Shown here: piece after piece, positions 34,300 to 42,338 of the stretch
Numbering within the stretch: position 1 is the stretch's first letter
Layout: the number at the start of each line of letters is the position of its first letter
From: Falsihalocynthiibacter arcticus
GTDB taxonomy: Bacteria; Pseudomonadota; Alphaproteobacteria; Rhodobacterales; Rhodobacteraceae
DNA: 64,000 bases
NCBI RefSeq assembly: GCF_000812665.2
Contig: NZ_CP014327.1
Span: 2,633,501 to 2,697,500 of the forward strand
Direction: 5' to 3'
Made by a program: the position numbers and the translations under genes
The notes under the pieces: generated by a model
Seen by the model: only the letters and a program-made list of their open reading frames with translations
Database searches by the model: none
What the model was told of the DNA's origin: nothing

Positions 34300-35793
34300 A
34301 TGCCAGATTTTATGCAGATACTTGCCGCGTTTCAGTTGGCACTTGGACCCAGCCTCTTGTTGACCACCCTCTGGGCGACCCTTCTTGGCGTTGTCATCGG
34401 TATGATGCCCGGACTTACCGCCACGATGGGACTTGCTCTTCTGACGACGTTGACTTTCCAGATGGACAGCGCGGAGGCAATCACCGCGCTCTTGGGTATG
34501 TATGTCGGGTCGATTTATGGCGGCAGCCGCACCGCGATCATCCTGAACATGCCGGGTACGCCAGCGAGTGCCGCCACCACCCTCGATGGCTACCCTTTGG
34601 CCCGTCAATCCAAGGCGCGCGAAGCCTTGGGGCTTGCGACAATCGGCTCGCTCCTTGGCACATTGGTCGGAGTAGCTTTGTTGTTGCTTACGGCCCCGAT
34701 TTTGGCCAGTTATGCCCTGAAATTCGGCTCGTATGAGTTCTTCTGGCTTGCCTTGTTTGGCATCGTTATTTCGGGCCGATTGACCGCGAGTTCCGATCCC
34801 CTGAAGGGCTTTATCGCAGGCTTTTTGGGGTTGATCCTCGCAATGGTCGGACAGGAACAAGTTTTCGCCTACGCCAGATATTCCTATGGAATTCATGACT
34901 TTACGGGCGGCATTAGTTTGATCCCAGCTATGGTTGGTGCTTTTGGATTTGTTGAAATTATTTCCAGTATCTCCAATAGCAAAACACCAGAGATGGCGGA
35001 AAATAAGGGGCGGCTTTTGCCCCGCATGCGAGAGATCGTTAGCTTTTCTCCCACGGTCTTGCGCTCGGGGGTCGCGGGAACAGTGATGGGGTTGATTCCA
35101 GGTGTCGGCGAGGATATCGGCGCGTGGGTTTCCTATGCAATCGCCAAGCGTTTCAGCAAAGAAAAAGAGTTGTTTGGTAAAGGCTCCAAAGAGGGGTTGA
35201 TCGCTGCTGAAACTGGAAATTCGGCCGCAGTTCCGGGCGCGATTATTCCGGTTCTAACATTGGGTATTCCCGGGTCGGCCCCCTCGGCGGTGCTCCTTGC
35301 GGCTTTGATCATTCATGGCGTTCAACCCGGACCCCTGATCATGATTCAAAACGCCGACATGGTGTATGGTATCGTGGCCGCGACGGTCCTCGCGGCGATT
35401 GCGATGACCATTTACGGGGTCCTATTGACGACCCCGTTGCTGCTAGTGTTGCGCATCCCGCGCGAACGTTTGCTGCCGATCATCTTTGTTTTATGCGTGG
35501 TTGGTTCCTACGCGATCGCGGCGCGCCCGTTTGACGTTTGGGTTATGCTGGCGTTTGGTACTGTCGGTTTCGTTTTGAGGCAAATGAACTATCCCATGGC
35601 TCCGCTGGTTTTGGGCCTCGTGCTTGGTGACATCCTCGATAAAAGCCTGCGTCGCGGTTTGATCCTGTCCGAAGGATCGCTTGAACCGTTCTTTTCGCGT
35701 CCAGTCAGTTTGGTGTTAGCAATCGCAACATTACTGAGCGTCGGATTGCTGATAGTTTCGGGGATCAAGTGGAAAAAACGCGTCCGGGATTAG
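34300..35793 (+). CDS. tctA: Tripartite tricarboxylate transporter large permease TctA
   Basis: Inner-membrane permease, 497 residues, about 12 helices. The first signature is MMPGLTATMGLALL, the second YGGSRTAIILNMPGTPASAA and a third GVGEDIGAWVSYAIAKRFSK, all typical of TctA. Secondary, ion-coupled transport of the TctC ligand. It begins 7 bases after tctB. Confidence 0.94.
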   Translation: MPDFMQILAAFQLALGPSLLLTTLWATLLGVVIGMMPGLTATMGLALLTTLTFQMDSAEAITALLGMYVGSIYGGSRTAIILNMPGTPASAATTLDGYPLARQSKAREALGLATIGSLLGTLVGVALLLLTAPILASYALKFGSYEFFWLALFGIVISGRLTASSDPLKGFIAGFLGLILAMVGQEQVFAYARYSYGIHDFTGGISLIPAMVGAFGFVEIISSISNSKTPEMAENKGRLLPRMREIVSFSPTVLRSGVAGTVMGLIPGVGEDIGAWVSYAIAKRFSKEKELFGKGSKEGLIAAETGNSAAVPGAIIPVLTLGIPGSAPSAVLLAALIIHGVQPGPLIMIQNADMVYGIVAATVLAAIAMTIYGVLLTTPLLLVLRIPRERLLPIIFVLCVVGSYAIAARPFDVWVMLAFGTVGFVLRQMNYPMAPLVLGLVLGDILDKSLRRGLILSEGSLEPFFSRPVSLVLAIATLLSVGLLIVSGIKWKKRVRD

Positions 35794-35898
35794 GTGCGGT
35801 GAAATTGAGGGTGAGTTCTTCTACGTCTAGACGAGACAGGGACAATTATTTAAGGAGAAGCGCGGTTAAACAACTCCTTACATCGTCAGGCGGCAAAG

Positions 35899-36876
35899 AT
35901 GGATGACTCAATAGAAACGTGCAAAGACAATGCGAAGTGGACGCTGTCTTCGGCGATTTGCACAGCGGAAGTTCGCTCCTTAGGGGGTATGTTGCAAAAC
36001 GTTCATTTCTTATTTGCAAATGGCGATACTTTCGCACCATTGGCGCAAGCAGATTGGGCGGATGACGCCCCCAAGGAAGACCGCGAAATTGCACCGCATT
36101 TGCAGAGGTTGGGAGGGGAGTGGCCCTGCGTTCCCTTTGGCACAAGCCCTAGCGACCCACAGCATCATGGCTATGCAAGCAACGCGCATTGGCGATGTAC
36201 ACACCAGTCACAGCGTCGGATAGAGCTCGTTATCGACTTTCCAAAATCCCATGTTGTCAGCCAGTTGCGCAGAACAATTGAAGTGTCTGAGGAAGCGCAT
36301 CGCGTCGATTGCAGCTTGTCGATTATTGTGCGCAACGCATGTGAACTACCGATTGGGTTGCATCCGATTTTTCGACTGCCGACTGATGCGCCGGTCCATA
36401 TTGTTTTGGAAAACAGCACCTTGCTCGAACCAATGCCCGCAGAAATTCGCCCACCAAATTTTCAGCTTGTGGCCGCCGAAGGTCGTATGCTGTTTGGGGC
36501 TGACGGGCAGGAAATTGACTTTTTGCAAGGCTACACGGGCCTTTCTACAGAGCTTGTGCAGGGGTATGACGCGGGCGGAAAAGTCGCGGTGGAGTACCCG
36601 CAAGAGGGCAAAAAAGCGGTTCTTCAATGGGATGAAAATGCCCTGCCGCACTGCCTTTTCTGGTTGGCGAACCCGCACCAATTTGAGCACCTAGGGGCGT
36701 TCCGCGGATTGGGGGTCGAGCCGATATCGAGCTGGTTTGATCGCGGTACGAAACCTCTTTTTGGGGCTGCAAAGGGCTCTCCGCGTCCTTTCGGCGTTAA
36801 GCTGAAACCGAGCGAGCCATGGTCAATGGATTATTCAATAAGCGCGGAGACAATTTTGATGCAGGGGGCTGAATAA
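35899..36876 (+). CDS. Aldose 1-epimerase-like protein (galactose mutarotase fold)
   Basis: 325 residues, cytoplasmic. The beta-sandwich mutarotase superfamily is indicated by DPQHHGYASNAHW (active-site His region, about residue 90-103), LPIGLHPIFRLP (second His) and the C-terminal FRGLGVEPISSWFD carrying the catalytic-type Glu. It follows the tct operon by 105 bases in the same direction; with the Gfo/Idh enzymes it points to a carbohydrate or sugar-acid substrate. It converges with the nqr region after 18 bases. No close subfamily recognised. Confidence 0.8.
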   Translation: MDDSIETCKDNAKWTLSSAICTAEVRSLGGMLQNVHFLFANGDTFAPLAQADWADDAPKEDREIAPHLQRLGGEWPCVPFGTSPSDPQHHGYASNAHWRCTHQSQRRIELVIDFPKSHVVSQLRRTIEVSEEAHRVDCSLSIIVRNACELPIGLHPIFRLPTDAPVHIVLENSTLLEPMPAEIRPPNFQLVAAEGRMLFGADGQEIDFLQGYTGLSTELVQGYDAGGKVAVEYPQEGKKAVLQWDENALPHCLFWLANPHQFEHLGAFRGLGVEPISSWFDRGTKPLFGAAKGSPRPFGVKLKPSEPWSMDYSISAETILMQGAE

Positions 36877-36894
36877 TGGCCACGTCCCTTGGCC

Positions 36895-37293
36895 TCACTG
36901 CCTGTTTTCCAGAAGCGCTTTTAGGATATCCGCGCGGCTGACTTGTCCGACCAAACGCCCGTCTTGCACAACCGGAAAACGACGAAAATTACTGGCAAGG
37001 AAGTGCTCCGCAGCGGTGACGAGATCGGTGTCGGCCTCCATTGTCTCAACTTTGGCGCTCATGTAGCCCGAGACTGCGCTGCCCCATTCTTGATAATACG
37101 CGGCATTGAGAGCGGCGCGCAGGCAATCTTTTTTGGATAGAATCCCGACCAGAGCACCGTCCGTATCGACAACCGGCGCTCCCGAAATCCGCTTGTCCAG
37201 CAACACTTTCATGGCCTCCAGAATGCGCATTTCTGGGCGCAGGAGGGTCAGGTCGATCGTCATATAATCGCTTACGCGCGGCTGAGGATTCAT
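36895..37293 (-). CDS. CBS-domain pair protein
   Basis: 132 residues: two CBS domains (about 6-62 and 72-130; ISGAPVVDTDGALVGILSKK and FRRFPVVQDGRLVGQVSRAD), which bind adenosyl ligands such as AMP or ATP. No catalytic domain. Its ATG overlaps the nqrM stop by 4 bases, so it is the last gene of the nqr transcription unit and may sense energy state for that complex (inference). Confidence 0.88.
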   Translation of the reverse strand: MNPQPRVSDYMTIDLTLLRPEMRILEAMKVLLDKRISGAPVVDTDGALVGILSKKDCLRAALNAAYYQEWGSAVSGYMSAKVETMEADTDLVTAAEHFLASNFRRFPVVQDGRLVGQVSRADILKALLENRQ

Positions 37294-37463
37294 GTCGAGT
37301 TCCCTTTGCTAGATCGCTTAGGGCAGACCGCACATTCCGCGCTGGGAATGCAAGCCAACCCGCCGCAAGATTCCTTGATCGGAGCACGTCCAAAGATCGC
37401 TCCCAATGACAGGCCGATGATTGCCAATAGGATGAGGCCGAGTGTTATAGCAAAAGTGATCAT
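37290..37463 (-). CDS. nqrM: Na+-NQR maturation protein NqrM
   Basis: Small gene of 57 residues. One N-terminal membrane helix (MITFAITLGLILLAIIGLSL) is followed by FGRAPIKESCGGLACI and a CAVC pair. The FGR-PIK-SCGGL segment and four cysteines are the NqrM hallmark; NqrM delivers iron to the Cys4 site between NqrD and NqrE. It appears intact even though its client subunits here have lost the necessary cysteines. Starts at 37463, 10 bases after apbE, and overlaps the CBS gene. Confidence 0.88.
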   Translation of the reverse strand: MITFAITLGLILLAIIGLSLGAIFGRAPIKESCGGLACIPSAECAVCPKRSSKGNST

Positions 37464-37472
37464 CCGCGTTCC

Positions 37473-38420
37473 CTATCCAATAATCCGCGTTGAGAAGTTG
37501 GCCGTCATGACCTCCCGCAGACCGCTTGCATCCCGTACCACGAACAATGCGGGGATATGCTCACGGTTGGCAAACGAAATGCCTTGCTCGGGGCCCATTG
37601 CGAAAAGGGCCGTGGCCAAGGCATCTGCGGTGATTGCCTGTGGTGCAAAAACACTTACGCAGGCAAGGGGGGTATCGGCTGGTCGCTTCAGCTTTGGATC
37701 AATAATATGGCCGTAGCTTCGACCGTTGAAATCAAAACGGTTAACGCGATCCCCAGACGTGGCCAAGGCCTCGCCGTCAACCGCCACAACACGTTGAAGC
37801 GCGGCGGATTGTGGCTCTGGGCGCTCGATACCAGCATACCAAGGGCGACCCGCAGGGTGATGCCCCAGCGCATAAACCTCTCCGCCGAGTTCAATGAAAA
37901 AGCTGGCGTGGCCAAGGGTCTTTAGCGCCGTGGCGATCCGGTCCAATGCGTGGCCCTTGGCAATGCCACAGAGGTCGAGCGTTTGGGAAATATGGGCTTT
38001 TTTCGCGCTTTGTGCGCCGAGTTCCAGATCGCCAAATGTGCCCGCGGGTTGCTGGGTCATGGGACCAAATCCATAGCGTCCGGCCACGCCACCGAGTGTG
38101 GGATCAAATGCGCCGCGTGTGAGGGTCGCCACGCGTTTGGCCTCGCGGATTGTAGTGTGGGTTTGCGCAGAAAGGGGCACCCATTCCAGCGTTTCCATTC
38201 GGTTGAAACGCGAGATTTCGGACATTGGCAGGAAGGGCGACATGGCGCCGTCCACCGAGGTGACAATGCCGTTGACAGCAGACACAATCGCACCCGCATC
38301 GGCTCCGGCGGCAATCCGGATCCGCCAACTTGCGCCAAAGGCTGGTCCTTCGATTTGCAGGACATCACGGGTTTGCGCCCTAAGTGCCGTTGCCCAAAAT
38401 ATCGCACCTGTGCCTACCAA
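37473..38420 (-). CDS. apbE: FAD:protein FMN transferase ApbE
   Basis: Periplasmic enzyme that attaches FMN covalently to a Thr in NqrB and NqrC. 315 residues from the TTG at 38420. Markers: DGAMSPFLP, AFDPTLGGVAGRYGFGP, LCGIAKGHALDRIA, FFIELGGEVYALG, ALATSGDRVNRF and HIIDP. Codons upstream of 38420 would add TRRNFL and complete a twin-arginine-like leader, but no ATG/GTG/TTG exists between there and the nqrF stop; an ATA at 38444 behind GGAGGG is the only candidate, so the start is unresolved. Directly follows nqrF. Confidence 0.87.
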   Translation of the reverse strand: MVGTGAIFWATALRAQTRDVLQIEGPAFGASWRIRIAAGADAGAIVSAVNGIVTSVDGAMSPFLPMSEISRFNRMETLEWVPLSAQTHTTIREAKRVATLTRGAFDPTLGGVAGRYGFGPMTQQPAGTFGDLELGAQSAKKAHISQTLDLCGIAKGHALDRIATALKTLGHASFFIELGGEVYALGHHPAGRPWYAGIERPEPQSAALQRVVAVDGEALATSGDRVNRFDFNGRSYGHIIDPKLKRPADTPLACVSVFAPQAITADALATALFAMGPEQGISFANREHIPALFVVRDASGLREVMTANFSTRIIG

Positions 38421-38447
38421 GAAATTGCGTCGCGTGTATGTTATGGG

Positions 38448-39432
38448 CTACCCTCCAAAATCATTATTGAAAATCCGCTCAGGATCGACCCCAAGATCGT
38501 CCAGCATCGTCAGTACGGCGCGGATCATTAGGGGCGGTCCGCAGAGGTAGTATTCGCAATCATGCGGTGCTGGATGTGCGGCAAGATGGCCGCGTAAAGC
38601 AACCTCATGAATAAAGCCCGTTTCGCCTTGCCAGTTGTCGTCGGGGTCCGAGAGTGCTGCGGTCCAATGAAAATTAGTGTGTTTTTCCTGTAAAAGTTCA
38701 AATTCCTGTTCGTAAAATAAACCCATACGACTGCGCGCGCCATACCAAAAGCTGATTTTGCGCGTGGTACCTTGTCGCTCCAATTGGTCCGAGATGATCG
38801 CCCGCAGGGGGCCATGCCGACTCCGCCGCCGATGAAAACCATTTCGCGTTTACTGTCCTGTGCGGCGAAGGTGCCGAAGGGGCCCGACATGTTCACCTTA
38901 TCCCCTTCAGCGCAGCCAAACAGCCACGACGATACAATCCCAGGTGGCAGTTCTGCGCGATTTGGCGGAGGCAGGTCCAACACAATTTCGCGGATAAGTG
39001 GCGCAACGGAGCGGCTCGAAACCACCTGACAAACCCACGACTTGGCTTGCAACATGCTTTCGGGCAGGGTGATCGATATGTTGTCCCGTAGCGTGGTTTG
39101 ACAGGCCAACCGCACACCCTTGGCAATATCTTGGCGCGACAGCAACGCCGTTTCGGTTTGGAGGGCTGGTGTGCGGCCTTGCATCACCTGAGCGCGACAC
39201 TGGCCGCAGGTTCCCGCGCCCCCACAGGCCGATGGAATGACCACCCCACCGTCCGAGAGGATCGTGAGGAGTTTGTTGCCCGTTTTGGCCGTGATTTCCT
39301 GACGTCCGTTTACTTGAATCGTCACGTTTTTTGCGGGCATCAGAAAGGCGCGCGCCGCCAGTACAACTGTGACCAGCAACAAGACAATACAAACAAAAAC
39401 CACGCTTCCTAGCAGGACCTCAATCAAAAGGC
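38448..39432 (-). pseudogene. nqrF: Na+-NQR subunit F (NADH dehydrogenase subunit), frameshifted and fused to nqrE
   Basis: Encodes the membrane-anchored NADH-oxidising subunit: N-terminal helix, 2Fe-2S ferredoxin domain ([16 protein letters not shown] ... RLACQ, all four Cys present), then FAD/NADH domain ([10 protein letters not shown], later YYLCGPPLM and the C-terminal NDFGG). The frame breaks after [10 protein letters not shown]: a run of five C (38807-38811 on the plus strand as G) lacks one base, and the rest ([11 protein letters not shown] to the end) is in another frame. Upstream it has no own start; it is joined in frame to the first 58 residues of NqrE. Sequencing error could explain the frameshift but not the fusion. 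Confidence 0.85.
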
Positions 39433-39607
39433 CCTGAAATATCAAGTGGTTCACCGGTACGGTGATGGATTGAACCACGATCATCGCAATCCCAAGCCAA
39501 AAGGCTATTTCCACCCGTTTGGACACAGCAAGGAAGGTGCAGATCCCGAGGAAGAAGGTGAGCGCAAGGTTTTCCCGAAGGACGGATTGAACGAAAAGTT
39601 CGATCAT
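39433..39607 (-). pseudogene. nqrE: Na+-NQR subunit E, N-terminal 58 residues, fused to nqrF
   Basis: From the ATG at 39607: [20 protein letters not shown] then [16 protein letters not shown] and VPVNHLIFQ, the standard NqrE N-terminus including the first cluster-ligand Cys. Intact NqrE has about 200 residues and six helices; here only about one and a half helices remain. The second ligand Cys and the rest are deleted, and the frame runs directly into NqrF. The junction is at about 39433. The start overlaps the nqrD stop by 4 bases as in intact operons. Confidence 0.85.
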
Positions 39608-40266
39608 GGCTGATCCCCCACGCGTGCGGGCAAGATCGGAAATTCATCGTCTTCGATTTGTGCAGGGCGGCGCGAGCGGATGCCCCAGATCATCAGGCCG
39701 ATGATGAAGAAGGCGCTTGGTGCAAGGAGCATGAAGCCAAGCGGTTGGAACCAGCCACCTGTCGCAACCAAGGGCAGAACTTGTTGACCGAACAGGGAAC
39801 CAGACCCCATCAACTCGCGGATTGTCGCCACGATCATGAGGATCATTCCATAACCAAGCCCGTTGCCCAAACCGTCCATCAAGCTCGGCCAAACCGGATT
39901 GCGCATCGCAAAGGATTCCGCACGGCCCAGCACGATGCAGTTGGTCACGATCAGCCCCACAAACACCGACAACCGCTGGCTAATTTCAAACGCAAAGGCA
40001 CGCAGCACCTGATCGGCGACGATCACCAGCGAGGCAATGATAGTGATTTGAACCACGAGGCGGATCGACGAAGGCAGGTGATTTCGGATCATACTGATCG
40101 CCGTGCTGGCGGCGGCTAGAACCGCCATCAAGGCAAGGCTCATGGTCAAGGCGGTGTCCAGCGCGGTGGTCACAGCCAACGCCGAGTAGATACCCAGCAT
40201 TTGCAAAGTAATGGGGTTATTGTCAATCAGTGGCGCCGTCAGATAGTGCATGTTTGATCTGGTCAT
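39604..40266 (-). CDS. nqrD: Na+-NQR subunit D, full length but lacking a cluster-ligand Cys
   Basis: Integral membrane subunit, 220 residues, six helices, open throughout. [51 protein letters not shown] and [11 protein letters not shown] are NqrD hallmarks. In characterised NqrD the first segment reads G-V-C-S-A-L-A-V-T; here the Cys (Cys29 in Vibrio numbering) is Tyr. The second Cys (TNC) is kept. That Cys pair, with two from NqrE, holds the intramembrane iron centre needed for electron transfer, so even an assembled complex should not work. Confidence 0.86.
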   Translation of the reverse strand: MTRSNMHYLTAPLIDNNPITLQMLGIYSALAVTTALDTALTMSLALMAVLAAASTAISMIRNHLPSSIRLVVQITIIASLVIVADQVLRAFAFEISQRLSVFVGLIVTNCIVLGRAESFAMRNPVWPSLMDGLGNGLGYGMILMIVATIRELMGSGSLFGQQVLPLVATGGWFQPLGFMLLAPSAFFIIGLMIWGIRSRRPAQIEDDEFPILPARVGDQP

Positions 40267-40717
40267 TTTACATGTCCCCCGACTTAAGGCGCTTCAGCAA
40301 ACGGGCCATATCCATCCGTGCCCAACCAGAAACGCACGAGATTTGAAAGCCCCGTCGTCGAGCGCGTTGCCCCCGCAATGCCGTCCACTTCGAACGGGGT
40401 TGCGCCCGTGCCGCGCACCACCGATATGGTGATTTCACCGGCCGTGTTGGCCGTCTGTTTGCCCGACCATTGCGCCAACCATGCCGGATCGGTGACACGT
40501 GATCCCAGTCCGGGAGTCTCGCCTTGCTCATAGATGCTCAGGCCCGCAACAGTGTTCAAATCACCTTCAAGGGCAAGGTCCGCGCGGAGGGTTGATTGAT
40601 ATCCCGCACCATAAATCGGCAGGACAACAAGCGACAAGCCTTTGTTTCCACGTATAAAATACACGGGGGCATGATTTGGCCGTACTTTAATTGCGGCGAG
40701 GTCAACCTCGGGACGGA

Positions 40718-40724
40718 GGGGGGG
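40718..40724. other. Homopolymer frameshift site in nqrC
   Basis: Seven consecutive G on the plus strand (C on the coding strand). Six would restore the frame between AAQTDSSQ and LRPEVDLAAIK. Comparable one-base errors in C/G runs occur in tctB (33903-33911) and nqrF (38807-38811). Confidence 0.7.
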
Positions 40725-40879
40725 TGCTTTGGCTTGAATCGGTCTGCGCCGCGAGGAAATCATAGCTGGCGGCGTCGATGGTTTCGTCTATTTTTCCAGC
40801 CGCTAGATCGACAATCACGGTGTCCAATGTTTCCGCGCCTGTCTCGCGCAAAATATCCGCTAATCCGGGGAGGAAACAC

Positions 40880-40904
40880 TGGAGTGCCCCCATCGGGTGG
40901 TCCA
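40880..40904. repeat. IS3-family terminal inverted repeat, distal end
   Basis: TGGAGTGCCCCCATCGG then GTGGTCCA; matches the opposite end (42119-42144) with a few mismatches and a one-base length difference. Confidence 0.75.
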
Positions 40905-40913
40905 GTTTGAATG

Positions 40914-41780
40914 TTAGTGCATGGTCGGCCTCTGGTCTATCGGCATTATGCTTTCTGGCGCGGGCGGACGGTAGCGCAGCGCGCTATGAGGTCTGACTGT
41001 GTTGAAGCGGTGCCGCCAACGCTCGATCAGGATCTGAGCTTCGCGTAACGTATAGAATACCTCGCCGTTAAGCAGCTCGTCGCGGAAGCGGGAATTGAAA
41101 CTCTCACAGTAGCCGTTTTCCCATGGTGATCCTGGAGCGATGAACGCGGTTTTGGCACCAACGGCCCCAATCCAAGCACGCACCTTCTTGGCGATAAATT
41201 CCGCGCCATTGTCCGATCTTATGAACTCGGGCGGGCCTCGAAGGATGAAGAGATCGGTCAAAGCATCGACCACATCCGTTGAATTGAGCCTGCGTTTAAC
41301 CCTAATCACCAGCGCCTCTCTCGTGAACTCATCAATGATATTCAGCGTGCGAAAGACACGCCCGTCATGAGTGCGATCCTGAACGAAGTCGTAGGACCAA
41401 ACATGGTTTGGTCGCTCGGCCCGCAATCGCACGCAGGAGCCGTCGTTCAGCCAAAGCCGACCCTTCTTGGGCTGTTTTTGTGGGACTTTAAGCCCCTCCC
41501 GTCGCCAAATTCGTTCTACGCGCTTATGATTTACGTGCCAGCCGCTGTTATTCAGCATACCCGTCGTCATTGTCGCTCGGACCAATGGCGCAACAATGAC
41601 GACCATACGATAGCCGTATCGTCCGAACTCTTTCGTCAGCGCGATAATATCCTCGGTCAATCGCTCTTCATCAGGCAAGCCACATGGCACCTTGCGCTGC
41701 GTAGAACGATGTTGGCCGAGTGTGCGGCAGACCCTGCGCTCAGATACGCAGAGGGTTTGCCGCACATGATCAATGCACAA
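40914..41780 (-). CDS. IS3-family transposase OrfB (DDE integrase domain)
   Basis: 288 residues in the open frame; normally expressed as an OrfAB fusion through a -1 frameshift. HTH_21-type region (GYR ... NSGWHVNHKRVERIWRREGL), then the rve core. DDE triad visible: Asp in WSYDFVQDRT, Asp in FIRSDNGAEF, Glu in SPWENGYCESFN. Between YGYRMV and TGMLNNSGW there is an extra stretch (VIVAPLVRATMT) encoded by a near-perfect DNA palindrome; it keeps the frame but breaks a conserved helix. Confidence 0.88.
   Translation of the reverse strand: MCIDHVRQTLCVSERRVCRTLGQHRSTQRKVPCGLPDEERLTEDIIALTKEFGRYGYRMVVIVAPLVRATMTTGMLNNSGWHVNHKRVERIWRREGLKVPQKQPKKGRLWLNDGSCVRLRAERPNHVWSYDFVQDRTHDGRVFRTLNIIDEFTREALVIRVKRRLNSTDVVDALTDLFILRGPPEFIRSDNGAEFIAKKVRAWIGAVGAKTAFIAPGSPWENGYCESFNSRFRDELLNGEVFYTLREAQILIERWRHRFNTVRPHSALRYRPPAPESIMPIDQRPTMH
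41563..41603. repeat. Palindromic 36-bp insert inside transposase OrfB
   Basis: Arms GTCGTCATTGTCGC (41563-41576) and GCAACAATGACGAC (41590-41603) pair with one mismatch around a 13-base centre. Compared with the remembered IS3 pattern (YGYRMVTGML), about 36 bases, i.e. 12 codons, are extra, and the frame is kept. It may be a miniature palindromic element; no second copy was noticed in this window. Confidence 0.55.
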
Positions 41781-41797
41781 ACGGCGACGGGAAGGGC

Positions 41798-42076
41798 TTA
41801 GAGGTTTCCCCGTGCGGCCTCGGTGAGGATCATCTTGTCCAAGGACAGATCTGCCACGACGCGCTTGAGACGTTGGTTTTCAGTCTCAAGCTCCTTCAGC
41901 CGTTTGAGTTGATCACGGCTCATGCCCCCATATTCCTTGCGCCAGCGATAGTAAGTCTGAATGGTAACGCCGATTTATCGAACGGCCTCGGAAACTGACT
42001 TTCCCTGCCCTTGTAAAACTTCAACCTGCCGAAGCTTCAGCACAATATCTTCCGGCTTTTCTCGTTTTCCAGCCAT
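41798..42076 (-). pseudogene. IS3-family transposase OrfA, interrupted by a stop
   Basis: From the ATG at 42076 (AGGAGGACTAAACG leader): GKREKPEDIVLKLRQVEVLQ, HTH helix, GVTIQTYYRWRKEYGGMSRD and a leucine-zipper region LKRLKELETENQRLKRVVAD. Codon 34 is TAA (41977-41975), between SVSEAVR and IGVT; a Gln codon is expected there. Full length would be 92 residues. Without OrfA the frameshifted transposase cannot be made. Confidence 0.85.
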
Positions 42077-42118
42077 CGTTTAGTCCTCCTAAAAACGGGA
42101 TAATCATATCCCAATTGG

Positions 42119-42144
42119 TGGACCACTTCGCTGGGGGCATTCCA
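42119..42144. repeat. IS3-family terminal inverted repeat, proximal end
   Basis: TGGACCACTTCGCTGGGGGC then ATTCCA; complement of the repeat at 40880-40904 with mismatches in the middle. It lies 43 bases upstream of orfA. Confidence 0.75.
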
Positions 42145-42338
42145 TGGCCACCATCGCGGCAAATTTGGCTTCACGGGCGGCATCAATAAGCGCCTGTTGA
42201 CGCGGTTGAAGCAACACAGATGTGAGGGACACGGTGAGGGCGGAAATCAGTGCGACCAAAAAGGCGACTCCCAAAGTTTTGACTCGATTATCATTGGGAA
42301 GGGCCAGAAAACGACGCCACCAAGTGAGGGGGGAGAAT

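Larger units (their letters stand above)
40880..42144 (-). mobile_element. IS3-family insertion sequence in nqrC
   Basis: About 1265 bp. Ends carry imperfect inverted repeats: TGGAGTGCCCCCA at 40880 and the complement of TGGAATGCCCCCA ending at 42144, both continuing to GTGGTCCA. It encodes orfA and orfB in the usual IS3 arrangement, transcribed on the minus strand like the nqr genes. orfA has a premature stop and orfB a palindromic insert, so this copy is probably unable to move by itself. A target duplication could not be fixed with confidence. Confidence 0.85.

Noticed and set aside
41563-41603. Integron attC site or transposon end
   Set aside because: The palindrome lacks the paired core sites of attC and lies inside an ORF without an associated gene cassette; recorded only as a palindromic insert.
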